Source: Symsagittifera roscoffensis (lineage: Eukaryota > Xenacoelomorpha > Acoela > Convolutidae). Taken from it: a stretch of DNA of 64,000 nt. Each line of letters opens with the position of its first letter. The stretch's first letter is position 1. Both the position numbers and the translations under genes were made by a program. Positions 29,670 to 41,500 of this stretch are shown here, piece after piece. The stretch spans positions 71,743,345 to 71,807,344 of the forward strand of contig NC_087065.1 in NCBI RefSeq assembly GCF_963678635.1, written 5' to 3'. The notes under the pieces were generated by a model. It worked only from the letters and a program-made list of their open reading frames with translations. It was not told the DNA's origin and searched no databases.

Positions 29670-32600
29670 ATAAACAAAATGGGATTTATTTTTGAACGGT
29701 TCTTGACTTGAAGATCAACATTGTAACTCTGTGAAAACAAGTAAATTTGACAAAATCTGTGTTTGATAGTCGGAAGCACCGGCGGAATAGTTATGAATTT
29801 CACAGTTATGGGGTAAACAGGTTATAATCATAAATCGAAATAAAGTTTCTAGATTATTTGCCAATTTTGGCCTGTTTATTGCAGAACGGAAAAGAAATTT
29901 AAAAGAATATTTCAAATTTATAATAAGAGACAGATAACACAATATCCGGCGGTATTTAGGGAATCAATTTCCTGCCGCGCGGATTGACCAAGGATAATTT
30001 GGGATCGGGGAACAATTGTTGGTAAAATCTCCAAGTATTTGCTTGTATTTGGGGCTAATATTAACACGCTTGTTGCTTTGTGGGTTGCAACAAAAGCGAT
30101 TAGATCTTTATGAACTCTGCTTTCGCTACAATATGAGCCCAGAACGCAGTTTTTTAATATCACAAACTACTCTTTACTAATCCAAAGATTGGCTTCTTTT
30201 GACTCAAAGGTTACTGTTTAAGGGTCCATAGCAAATGTAGATTTAATTCCGAAATTGGTTTTTAATACCCATCCTAAGCCCGCTTCCAAAACGGGCTTAA
30301 GCAACCCCGCGAATTGTACTGATTGACTGTGGTCAAGAAAGAAGGATTTGAAGTTAAAGATTTTGGTACAATTTTGAATCTATAGAAGCAAATCTGGGCG
30401 AATATTTGTGGGTGAGTTTGCAGGTAAGTTTCTGATCAGCGGGGTAAGTTTGAAGGCAAGACTAGGCGAAGATCACTGGAAAGATACAAATAATCTGTGA
30501 GACTTCGCAGACCCAAATGTGAACAATCAGGCAAATCTTTTCCCGCAGCTAGGCCTAGCTAAAAACGTCTCGTGCCTATTGAAACCAGATTTACCTCAAA
30601 GGCGAACATTTTGTTTCTCATTAACCCTGACTTACTTTTTATGCTTCCCGAAAAAGTAGGGAGAACTGCGCGCTTATTTTCATTAAACTTTATGGCAAAT
30701 ATAATAAATAGGTTTTATTTACTTGATTAGCCCGAGTCTCATAAACAAGGCAAGGGTAGCAACCGATTCGAATAAACATGCAAATAAGTTTTAACTGTCC
30801 CAATTGAGGAATTTCTGGGGTTCCAATCTGATTATATGGAAGACAACAGACAAAAAGTTGTAATAAAACTGGGTCTTATAGTCGACTAAAAACTCACTAT
30901 TGATTAGGGCATCAAAAATGGAATTAAATTACAAATAGCTTTTCAATTTTATGACAGATTTGAATTGTATTTATGGGTTAAGACTGTTGTCTAGTTGTGT
31001 GTTCAGTTATTTATTTATAACTTGCTGTGAACTGTTTCAAAGGAAGAGTTTACTACCGCTCAATGGTGGTTCAGTGAATGTTAATCAAAAAGTCAAATAA
31101 GAATGGGCTTAAAAATCAATAAACGATGAGTAATTATAAGGGAGAAAATGCTCAGTATTACCCATTGAGTGACAGAAAAATAAGAGCAACTTAAAAAGCA
31201 ATCAGAGTATTTCAGGAGGTGAAAATTATTGAGTAAATTGGGATGAAAGACTCGTTGAGCTAAACAATCATCGCAATCAAGAAAAAATCAATGGCCGTAC
31301 CAAAAATCAATCAAAACAAAATGACTTGAATTTTATCCATCAGCTTGATCGGAGTTTTCAAAAATGTGTTGTTTTCAAAGACGAGGTAAATCTCCAATTT
31401 CAAAGGAAGTGTCCTATTTTGAACAAAAAACCTTCACTGAAATTGGTTCCCTTTAAATTTGACACTCACTAAAATAATATTGACAGGAGGCAAAACAAAT
31501 CGCATGTTTCTACTGAGTTTTCTATCCGTTTATTTTCTTACAAAGCGGAATTGCCCTTTCAAAAATCTTTTTGATTGTGGCTTTAAAATGATAGGACTCT
31601 CGATTTTTTGGTTAAATTAGGATGCAGATAACCCTGAATATGAAAAGAAACGTTGCTGAACTTTATCGGGTATCAAGGGAGTAAACCGCTGAACAAAAGA
31701 TGAGAACCGGTGATCGCCTTCCGGAATAAATTATGAAGTCTTTTCAGATGGTAAACGATGGTAAGGTTGGAAAACAATCGCGTTTTGGGTTAACTGGATC
31801 AAGCCAGCGGGCTCTTATGATCACTTTAAAAAATTTCTGTAACCTGTCCAGTGTTTTTGTTTCCCGTGTTTTTTTTCACCCTAGCGGCGTGAAATAAAAT
31901 GGTATGAAGTATATGCCATAACTGAAATCAGCCGTCTTCATGCCATTAAAAATCAAACAGTTACAATTTTGTTTAACAGGTCAGGTCAATAAAATACAAG
32001 ACAATTTCAAAACAAACAGAAGTGAAATTGACTATAAAATTAAGAACTAGGAACAAAACATACTCCGTCTCTGAGTTGATCTGAAAGTTCTATTTTCAGT
32101 CTGTAAAATCTGGCCAAGAGACAAACTTCTGACTAATTTTTCTCGGTGGTTAAGTTTCGAAAAATTAAGCAATTGGGCTTAAAAATTCTGAATCAGATTA
32201 GAAGCCAGAAAATTATGAGTAACCGACATAAAAAAGCTTGAAAGTATAATGATCAAAATAGGCCGCACATGCAAGCCCGCAGATTGCAGATTCCAACTGT
32301 GAGAAAAATAGGCGGAGACGGGAAAGGCTAGACATTGGAAAAAAAAGGTTAATTGGCCTCGGGGACGGAAACAGTGGAAAGAAGTGCAGGCAGACGAATG
32401 CGTCATAACCATGCCCCGCCCGCCATCATATATGGATTCATTTTTCATGAATAGTAAAATTTCATATTTGATGATGATGATGATGCGTGGTTTCTGCGAT
32501 TCGCAGAGGATCTATGAAAGGCTTTTTCTAGCCTGTCTACAATAGTCCGTTTCTCTTATTTAGTCAACTTTAATGCAAAAATGGCGGAAGCCAATTTACA

Positions 32601-35600
32601 AAAGACTGCACACCGCAGATTTTTCAATATCTAGCTCAAAATTAAATGTGGTTTTCAAGAAATAAAAAAAACTTGTTGCAGGTTTTTCTGTTCCTCTACC
32701 CCATGCGGTAAATTAGATCAAATCGCAAAAAAGCTCCAGCCAGTTTTTATTGACAATGAAAGAGTTTTCAGAAAAATCTTCTAAAACCTTAAATATGTAT
32801 TCCGCCTCAAAGCTCTACAAGTTTAATGCAATACTTTATTACGCGTGTAAAAAACGCATGACCATTTAGGGAAGATGAACGCTTCGCTTCAGGGATTCAA
32901 CACCTTGACTACCCAAAAATGCTATTAAAATCCATTTTTGGTCCAATAACTCTGAAGTGTGAAGTGTTTCTTGAAGAATTTTTGGCGTCAATATAAACTA
33001 ATGTTTCAAAAAATACGCATGTTGAAGTACGTTTTGTGAAAATTTTAGAAATAGTAGGGTATTCAAGTAGAAATAATAGAATGTTTTTTGTAGGGTGTTT
33101 ATTGTGCTTTTAGAGATGTCGTAAAACAAATTAGTGGACCTATAAAAGTCTCCGCTGTTGACCCTAATTTCTTCAAACTTTGCTAGTCATAGAATTCTAC
33201 GCGACTTCTTTATAAAATCATGCTTGTCATACATTTTCCGAAAATTTTATGACTAGAACTTATTCAGAAATAGATTTTTTCTCCGAAATTAAAAAGATCA
33301 TAAAAATTTATTACAAAATTATTTTTTGAAGATGCGTTTGACGGCCAAATGATGGTGTCTAAGTTTGTTTTTGAGGCCTATATTTACAAAAAGCATTATT
33401 TTATAGAAAACAAATGTAAATAAAACAAGACTGCTCGTATCAGGGCGAAGCCCTGAATGTTCCGACTGCCTTTTAAGGTTTATTGAGCAGCAGTAATACA
33501 TAAAAAAAAATAAAATTTTGAATTTTTTTAAACGAAAATCATCCCCCCACACGCCATATACAGTACAAAAAGATAGATTTCGTTCCTTGTAACAAATCAA
33601 TTGTGGCAAATAGGCTTCGTTCAACCAATTTGGAACGATTTATAAGACGGATTAAATCTCGCTTACGCATTAATAGCGCGAATTATATTGCGCGTTAATT
33701 GTCCCAAATTGGTCAAAATGGCAATCTTTAAACCCTCATAACCTTACGAAAAATGATCACAGGTAAAATATCTTTTCAAATTTAAGCTCAAGACAACAAT
33801 ACTTTTTGAATGATAAAAAAGAATTTCGTCAAAAATGGCTAGTTAAAAAGTCGAAATTTGTCAGGTTGGGTTCCGTCAGTTCAGTAAAAAAAAAATGCGC
33901 CTCATATCGATATAAAAAACGAAAATATTTTCTTTAGATCGATACAAGCTATTTCAAGTTAAATACAGAAGCGAGCGAAGCTGATCATCGCACCACTTGC
34001 GAAACAAAAAAATGGCTGTGATTAAAGCCAAATAAACTGAAAAATCAAAAAATGAAAGAAAAAAACCTTTAAAAATGTTTTCGTCAAAAAAAAACTTTTA
34101 AAAATCGCAGAAAAAAGAAGCCTAGAAAGTCCGGAAAAAATTACCTGCACCATTAGAAATTGGGAAAAATCAAAAACAGCCGAATTTGTACAAAAAACAG
34201 GTCCCGACTGGAATAAAACTCCCAGGTTTTATCGTCTCAAGCATGGTCAAACAGTAACTTGAAAGAAAGCTGAAACTTCGAAAAAAGGAGCTACGGAAAT
34301 AAAACCGACAAATGAACAGAAAAACTATCAAAAAAGAACAAAAGCTAGTTTGCAAAACAAACTGGTTCTGGCTGGATTCCAATCACACCACAAGCATTTG
34401 CCATCTCAAGGGGTGGTTGGCTGAAATTTAAATTATAATAAGGCAAGAAGTTGAATGAGACCATGATATGTGTACTGCGAAGTAATTTATTTACGAGAAA
34501 AAGTCCAGTACCCAATTACGATACAGATGCTTATCGCAATAGTTAAAATACTCAAAACCTAAAACCAGTTAGAAGAACTACAGCTGAAATTTTTGCGTCA
34601 ATTTCCTAGTAGTTTTTTTCGCTTTACTGCTTCAAAACTAATTTTAGCACCTCGTAAAAAGCAATCATGCATTTTTTGGAAACTTTGAATTTTATTTGAT
34701 AGTTCATGGATAGTTCCACATGATGTTTAAAATTGTTATACATGTCGAGTTTCCAAATGCCAAATGTTTTTCAAATGTATAGAATGCGAGACAAATTGTA
34801 TGGAATTTATTTTGTTAGCATTTTTGTTAATCAGGATTGAAAAAACTTCCAAGAATTATTTGAAAAACCGCATTACGAGGCCAAACTGTGTATTTTGCAA
34901 ATTTTAAGCTGATTTTGCAATAAGGACGCTCTCTGTTATTTTTCTTTGCTGTTTACGACAAAATTCTTACATACTTAAAGACTTATATCTGGATTCCAGA
35001 GGCCTACACTCACTAAGCTGTGCGCCTATCCAGTCTACTTCATGAATTTGCGTGCAAGAAAACTTCTCCAGGTACATAATTTACATATTCGCTCAAAATT
35101 TACATATGACTCTCTAAACCCGGAAACAGCTTGCTTATGCTTGGGCTCAGTTTGCCAAACTTAGTCGAAGAAAAAAAAAGCAATTTATTTAATTCTATCA
35201 ACTTTTGAGAGACCTCGAGGGTCAAACAGAATTGTACAAACTGAGGGTCACTCAGAGAACAAGGCTAGAATGAAGAATTTTACGAATGGATTAGTTTAAA
35301 AAAAACACAAACAAAAACCGTAAATTTAATCGTTAAAAATTCACGTATCAATGATCGAAACTGAGAAAAAATTGCCAAAACTCGAAACGTAAATAGGAAA
35401 AGTCACATGAAAACAAAAGCCATTTTTATTTGAAAATAATTTTCAAAGTAAAAATTGAGATGAAAAAGCAACTGGGTGAGATAAAAATTAAGGATTTAAG
35501 AACTACGAACCTGAGAAGCAAAAACAGCCCAGACACTTCAAAACAAACCACCTGATCAAAAATATACGTTTCGGTTATAACTGAAGTGCTTAACTTTATC

Positions 35601-35827
35601 GTTATCAATTGTGTAGGGTTATCATACTATCCTTCAATTTTAAAACCGGCTAAAATACAGCCATTATTTATGAAATTTGTTACCATTTATTACCTACTAA
35701 CTTATGTTTTTTAAAATTAAAATGGTTGATCAAAAAATAACGGTTGATTAAAATTAAAACGGTTGATCAGAATTTATTAAAAAATTTGTAAATTCAACAA
35801 ATAAATTTGTTTGCTAATAATTTAACA
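29670..35827. other. Long gene-free stretch
   Basis: I find no supported coding exon on either strand over about 6 kb. It holds a (GAT)n run at about 32466-32483, a degraded piece of the hAT-type repeat at about 32885-33010 (gggattcaac, ccatttttgg and tttttggcgtcaatataaacta match the interior of the copy at 35836) and a small hairpin repeat at 33426-33480. The upstream region of the dystroglycan-like gene must lie at its left end, but I see no clear core promoter. Confidence 0.4.
33426..33480. repeat. Short dispersed repeat with a hairpin
   Basis: CAAGACTGCTCGTATCAGGG followed by CGAAGCCCTGA forms a perfect CAGGGC-GAA-GCCCTG hairpin. A related copy with a decayed stem lies at about 47237-47300 (CAAGAATGCTCGTATCAGAG, then GTTTCGACTGCC). 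Both continue into CGACTGCC. It may be a terminus of another transposon family. Confidence 0.5.
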
Positions 35828-36265
35828 CTTTAAACCAGGGGCGGATTTAGGGGGGGGGGGGCGGACGCCCCTTCCCCTCAGGGATTCGACCTCCTGCCGA
35901 CCCAAAGGGTCCCCCCTTTGATACTTTTTCAGAAATCCATTTTTGGCCGACCGACCCTAAAATTTTTCTAAAGGCGCCTTTGGCGCCAATATATACCTTT
36001 TGAGGGGGAGCGCGCGCCAAAAAAACGCGATTTTTTGTCAACATTTTTCAAAAAGTGCCCAAAAACGGCTTTTTTTGACTGTTTTTCAAAAGGTTGCATG
36101 CGGCGCAGAAAATTTTGCCAAAATAGGGGCAAAACAGTGCTTTGGGAGCGCGAAAAATCAATTTGGTTGACCTAGAAAAAAAAAAAAAAGGTCGTCAAAA
36201 TTTTGGAAATTTTTTTGAAATTCCCCCCCTCTCGAGAAAATCCTAGATTCGCCCCACCTTTAAAC
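35828..36265. mobile_element. hAT-type MITE with 8-bp target duplication
   Basis: The element spans 35836-36257 (422 bp). It starts CAGGGGCGGATTTAGG and ends CCTAGATTCGCCCCAC, giving imperfect terminal inverted repeats. It is flanked by the identical 8-mers CTTTAAAC at 35828-35835 and 36258-36265. The CAGGGGCGGA-type end and the 8-bp duplication are characteristic of hAT elements. It contains a G12-like run and no transposase. Confidence 0.85.
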
Positions 36266-36798
36266 TACAATCAAAACTGGAACAATTCAGCACTAGGACG
36301 ATTAGATTAATAATAGACTCTCAAAAATTGAGTTCAAATTAGATCAATAAAATAGATAGCAGAGATTCCTAAAATAGATCTCATAGAATTTTGGGTTGCA
36401 CAGAATTTTTGGGTGAAACTTGAACTGTAAAACACATATTGATAAAAATTTGTAATGAGCTAAATCTTGCTCGAATATGAATAAAATCAACTCAATTAAA
36501 TCATGAATTTAATCGATATTTCAAAAAAATTACTGATCTATTAATCAGCTTGCAAGAAATAAAAAACTGCAAAAATTCGCAACTTTAATCTTTTAACCTC
36601 GGATTTTTTATTGTTCACCTGGATGATTAGGCTTTGTGAGGTGAAGTTCGAAAAAGCTTATAACTTGTTTTGTAGCTTCAATTTTTTTGTAAAATTTTCA
36701 TTCACCTGGAAGTCATTTCTTTTCTCTAATCATATGCCTTCTATGCTTTTAATTTTATGACTTTTCAATATTCAATAGTTTAAGTTGATTTTTCACAG

Positions 36799-36985
36799 AT
36801 AATCTGGTCCACTGGTGGGGTTTTGCGACTTGCTGCAACGGCCGCTCCATCTTCACCTGTCAGTACTTCCAGCTGGCAACATGCCAGTTACAGCAATGAT
36901 GGCCCAGGCCAACTTCGACAAACTGATTGCCAGTTGAGAGAAAAAAATGCAAAACTGTGCCTGATCAAAAAACAGATTTATTCAA
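36799..36985 (+). pseudogene. Dead last exon of a CAP-family paralogue
   Basis: After an acceptor-like TTTTTCACAG the sequence begins ATAATCTGGTCC, which aligns with ATGATGTGGTCC at the start of the last exon of the intact gene at 44864. Three reading frames must be combined to follow the homology: IIWST, then TCCNGRSIFTCQYF, then ANFDKLIAS followed at once by a stop. At least two frameshifts and a nonsense codon make it inactive. It implies an older tandem CAP gene upstream of the intact one. Confidence 0.7.
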
Positions 36986-37474
36986 ATATTAAGAAACCCA
37001 ATGAGAAAAAAAATGAAAGAACCCCTTTTGATTTGAAATCCATTAAACTTTGGTATCATCTTTCGGAATTATTCGATTAATATAAATGTGTTAATTTAAA
37101 TTTGTATTGGATCATGAAAGTTCAGATCAAACTCAGCAACTGTTTTTTTGTGACAAAAAGTACCCGAGAAATTTTGAATGAAAAAATTCTAAAACTGAAA
37201 ACGGCTTTAATAATTGCCGAAAAAGGGTTCAGAAAAAATGCAACCCCACCAAAAATATTTTGCAACAGTTACGACTGACAACAGTTACGACTGTATTCAA
37301 AACTTTGCTGAAGTTCATTCCGAAACTAAAATCGGTTCAATTATGCCTAAAAAGTAGGCTTGATGATTGGGTTTTGGGTGTGTAGGAGGCGTATAGCTTT
37401 TGTGTTTTCTTCTCATATTTTCAATCTCATGAACAGAAATTGAGTAAAAATGAAGTTGAAATTAGCCAATTTGA

Positions 37475-38560
37475 AAAAAAAAACAAATCATTAAAATCAA
37501 ATCCAAACGTACGTCACTAAATAAACAATTTTGCGAAGCTGAAGCACAAGATGAAACTATAAAATGGTTGAATAGAGTTTCAAGAGCTGATACGTTAAAA
37601 TGAATTCAATGATTCGAGAGCAGCTTACTGTCGAATTCAACTCACAAAAGTCTATATTTTACCAAATTACCAGACTAGCCTGCAGGTAAAAACTTTCAGC
37701 ATGATCACAATTGGCTGCATACCCGCCCCTCAGCTTCATGGCAAAATACTTTATAATACAAAATTAAATTTTTTCAATTTTACTTTCAAAGTTAGTAACC
37801 AACTGATTTTTTTGAAGACTTGCATTTTAAGGGTTCCAGGCCATCACAAGAGCTTGCAGAGTGCTAAGTCATATTACTAGTTCTCGTATAATCATTTCAT
37901 TCGTACTCTTAAACTAAGAAATTGAAGAAATAGATTGTTTAGTTCATACTGCGTGTACTTTTTTGTAGTATTTTTTTTTGATTGTTTTTAATAATTCTTT
38001 TATCTTCACGAGCTATGTGAAATGAAGCCTATTTGAAAAAAAAACAAAACGTTAGAATCAAATCAAAACACACGCCGATAAATTAACAGTTTTGCAAAGC
38101 TGAAGCAGTAGAAGAGACTATAAAATGGTTGAATAGAGTTTCAAGAGCTCATAAATTAATATCGATTCAATGATTCGAAGGCAGTTTACTTTCAATAGCA
38201 GGTCTACATTTTATCAAATTGGCCAGACTTGCCTTTAGGTAACAATTTTCTGCATGTTCATATGCTTTACTCGCCTCCAGCGTTACAACAATTAACTTTC
38301 GCATCCAAAATCAAACTCGTTCATTTTTACTCTGAAAGTTAGTAACAAATTGATTTTTTTTGAAGGATTCCAGGCCATAACACGAATTGCAAAATGACCA
38401 CTCATGTTACTGGTGCTCGTATGATCACCTTGTTCGTGCTCTTCGGGTAAGAAAGATTGGAAAATAATTGTTTAATTTATACTGCGTACACTTTTTTGTA
38501 GTTTTTTTTCGATTGTTTTTAACTTTTTTGTCTTAACGAGCTATATAAATTCATTAAGCA
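37475..38560 (+). repeat. Tandem duplication including the CAP first exon
   Basis: Two diverged units, about 37475-38029 and 38030-38560, are roughly 535-560 bases apart. Shared blocks include ACTATAAAATGGTTGAATAG and GAGTTTCAAGAGCT, the TTCCAGGCCAT block (37834 and 38368) and the ACTGCGT.CACTTTTTTGTAG block. In the right unit the block holds the start codon and GTAAGA donor of the CAP gene. In the left unit the ATG reads GTG and the donor GT is lost, so that copy of the exon is dead. Confidence 0.8.
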
Positions 38561-41500
38561 GTTTTAATAGAAGAAGGGAGAACTCGAGTTCATTTTTTGC
38601 TGTCGGTTTTTTTCTATATAAAACGATTGTTTTTTGATATGCAATCGAGCACTGTTGTTGCTGTCAAGAACTGATAAAACTTTTCTAACAAAATGTTTCA
38701 GCTAAACGTTTTTCCATAAAAAAATGAAACTTGAAATATAGACAATTATTCAGTCAAGTTTAGAGGGAGGAAATAAGTAACGAATTGGCGCCGAAAGCGC
38801 CCTTAGAACGTTTTCAGGAGCGGTCGGCCGAAAATGGATGTGGTTAACTTGTCCCCATTTGGGTGGGGACGGGGTCGAAACTCTGAGGGAAAGGCGTCCA
38901 AACCCCAACCTCCCCAATATAGTCGAGGTCGTGATAGAACCAAGGCCACTGTGACACAAGGCATCAACTTTACCCCCGTGACAATTGCAAAGAAGCATGT
39001 ACTTGAATTCTTACCAATTGTAAATAATTGTTAATTACTGGAAAACATGTGCTAGAAAAACTGAACAAAAACTGAAAAAAAAATGCGCTGAAAAACGTTT
39101 TTTTTTGTTATCTAAGTTAATGATTGGCAATGCAAACCCGCACTAAATAATAACCACTTATTGTCAAAAATACAAATCTATTATAATCCATTAGAATCGA
39201 ATATAATTCATTTGTGTTTTGAATATAATCGGTTTGTCGCATCCCCCTCTCAGCCCCCTCCCGCCTATCAACCCCCTCAGCCCCCTCCCGCCCGAGAAAC
39301 CAGCCTATCAAGTTCAAGGGGAAAAAGAGGAAGAAGACGTTCACCTCCGCAAAAGACCTGGCACACAGATTCAACAAGCAGTTCACCACCCCGAGGCCCC
39401 ACACGACGTCGCAAGCCTACAGGACCATCACCAAGAGTATCCAAAACAGGTCCCTCGAAGACCATCCGACAATCACCACAACCCAGGTGATCAAGGCACT
39501 GAAGAAAGCGCAAAACTCGAAAGCCACAGGCCCAGATGGCATCACAATGATCCATCTTAAACACCTGGGACCCAAAGCCATAGAACATCTGACGAGCACG
39601 TTCAACCTGTCGATTTCAAGAAGTCAAATACCCGCCATCTGGAAGACTTCTATCATTATTCCACTACTGAAGCCAGGAAAACCCGCCAACGAGAGTGCCT
39701 CGTACCGGCCGATATCACTTCTTTGCCCCGCAGTCAAGATACTCGAGAAGTGCCTTCTCCCGATACTCCAGAAACACCTCAAGACGGCAGAACATCAACA
39801 CGGCTTCAGACCGCGACACTCAACAGTCACAGCGCTCAATGAGCTATCAACTGTAATCGCAGACGGCTTCAATCAACGAAAACCCGCTGCCCGTACTGTT
39901 CTCGTTGCATTAGACCTCTCGAAAGCTTTCGATACTGTGTGTCACGCTACCCTCCTCAAGCTGATTAACGAGTCCACGCTTCCAGGAGCACTTGTAAGCT
40001 GGTTAGCCACGTACCTGCACGGTAGACAGGCCCGCACACTGCTCAGAGACACGCTGTCAAGCAGTCGTATTTTCAGATTTGGAGTTCCACAAGGATCGGT
40101 TGTGGCTCCTACGCTGTTCAATTTCTACGTGGCAGATGCTCCAATGCCTCCACCGCCAATTTTCTTAGTATCCTATGCCGACGACTTCACAATTTTCGCC
40201 CTTGGGACCGACATAGAGACACTAAGCAAAGACATCAACAGCTACCTGACGACGCTCTGCAATTTTCTAGACTCTCGAGATTTGGAGGTTTCAACACCGA
40301 AATGTTCCGTCACGCTCTTCACGCCCAGCACCAAAGAACACAAAATCACACCAGACGTGAAGATCAACGAGAAAGCCCTCATTCTGGCGAAAACACCGAA
40401 AATACTAGGCGTCACCTTCGATACAGCCCTGACATTTGGCCCACACTGCAAACTAGCCGCAGCTAGAGGAAGGAGCAGAGTGAATGTCTTGAAAGCGCTG
40501 GCAGGAACTACCTGGGGACAGAGCAAGGAAACCCTCATAGTAGCCTACCAAGCCTTCATCAAGTCCGTATTAGAGTACGCATCACCAGTCTGGACTCCGA
40601 TCGCTGCACAGACCCACGTAGAAACACTGCAGAAAGTCCAAAACTCAGCCCTAAGAGTGGCCACAGGATGCACCACGATGACCGCTATCCAGCACCTGCA
40701 CGACGAGACGAAAATCCTACCTGTCAGGCGGCATATCCGTATGAAAGCAGTCCAGCACCAGCTAGCCCATCATCTCGAAGGACACCCTGGCAACAGGCTG
40801 CTAGACCGACCGGAACCGCCCAGAAACATGAAGGAAACGCTCTTCAGCAGGTACGAGAGGTACGTCACTGCACTCCTCGAAACATCCGATTCAGAAGAAG
40901 ACGACGACACGCACGTTACCGAAGAGGACTACAGAGGGCTCCTCAAAAAAGTGCACACAAATGAGGTCAAAGACGCCCTAGACAACCGGGACAACAACAA
41001 AGTGCTCGACGAACCAGCCCCTAAACTGAGCAAGGATGAATTACGACTGCCGAGAGGTACCACACGGACCCTTGCCCAGTTGCGGAGCGGTTACTCCCCA
41101 TTCCTACAAAGCTACCTACACAGACTAGACGAATCAACCCCAGAAACATGCCCACAGTGCAACTCAGAAACCCACACAACGGGTCACCTATTCAGGTGCA
41201 GCGCAAACCCGACTACACTCACCCCCCACGCACTCTGGGAAAACCCGATCGAGGCAGCTGCTTTCCTGCAACTCGATACAGAAGAAGCCACAAATGACGG
41301 ACAAGAGGAGGGCCAAACTACGGGCACCTAGGCAACAACAACAACAGCCCCCTCCCGCTACGCCCCCCCCCCCCCACCAAAACCCCCTCAACGTAACTCC
41401 CACGGCCCCCACGCACCTATTTACCCACATCACCCTCGTTTAATATAGTACTTAGTACAGAAGCGTACTCAGTACAGAAGCGCGTTCGAATAATAGAAAA

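Noticed and set aside
39161..39560. Pro/Arg-rich frames overlapping the LINE start in other registers
   Set aside because: The RT-homologous frame (open from 39229) is the coding one; the others are shadows in GC-rich repeats.
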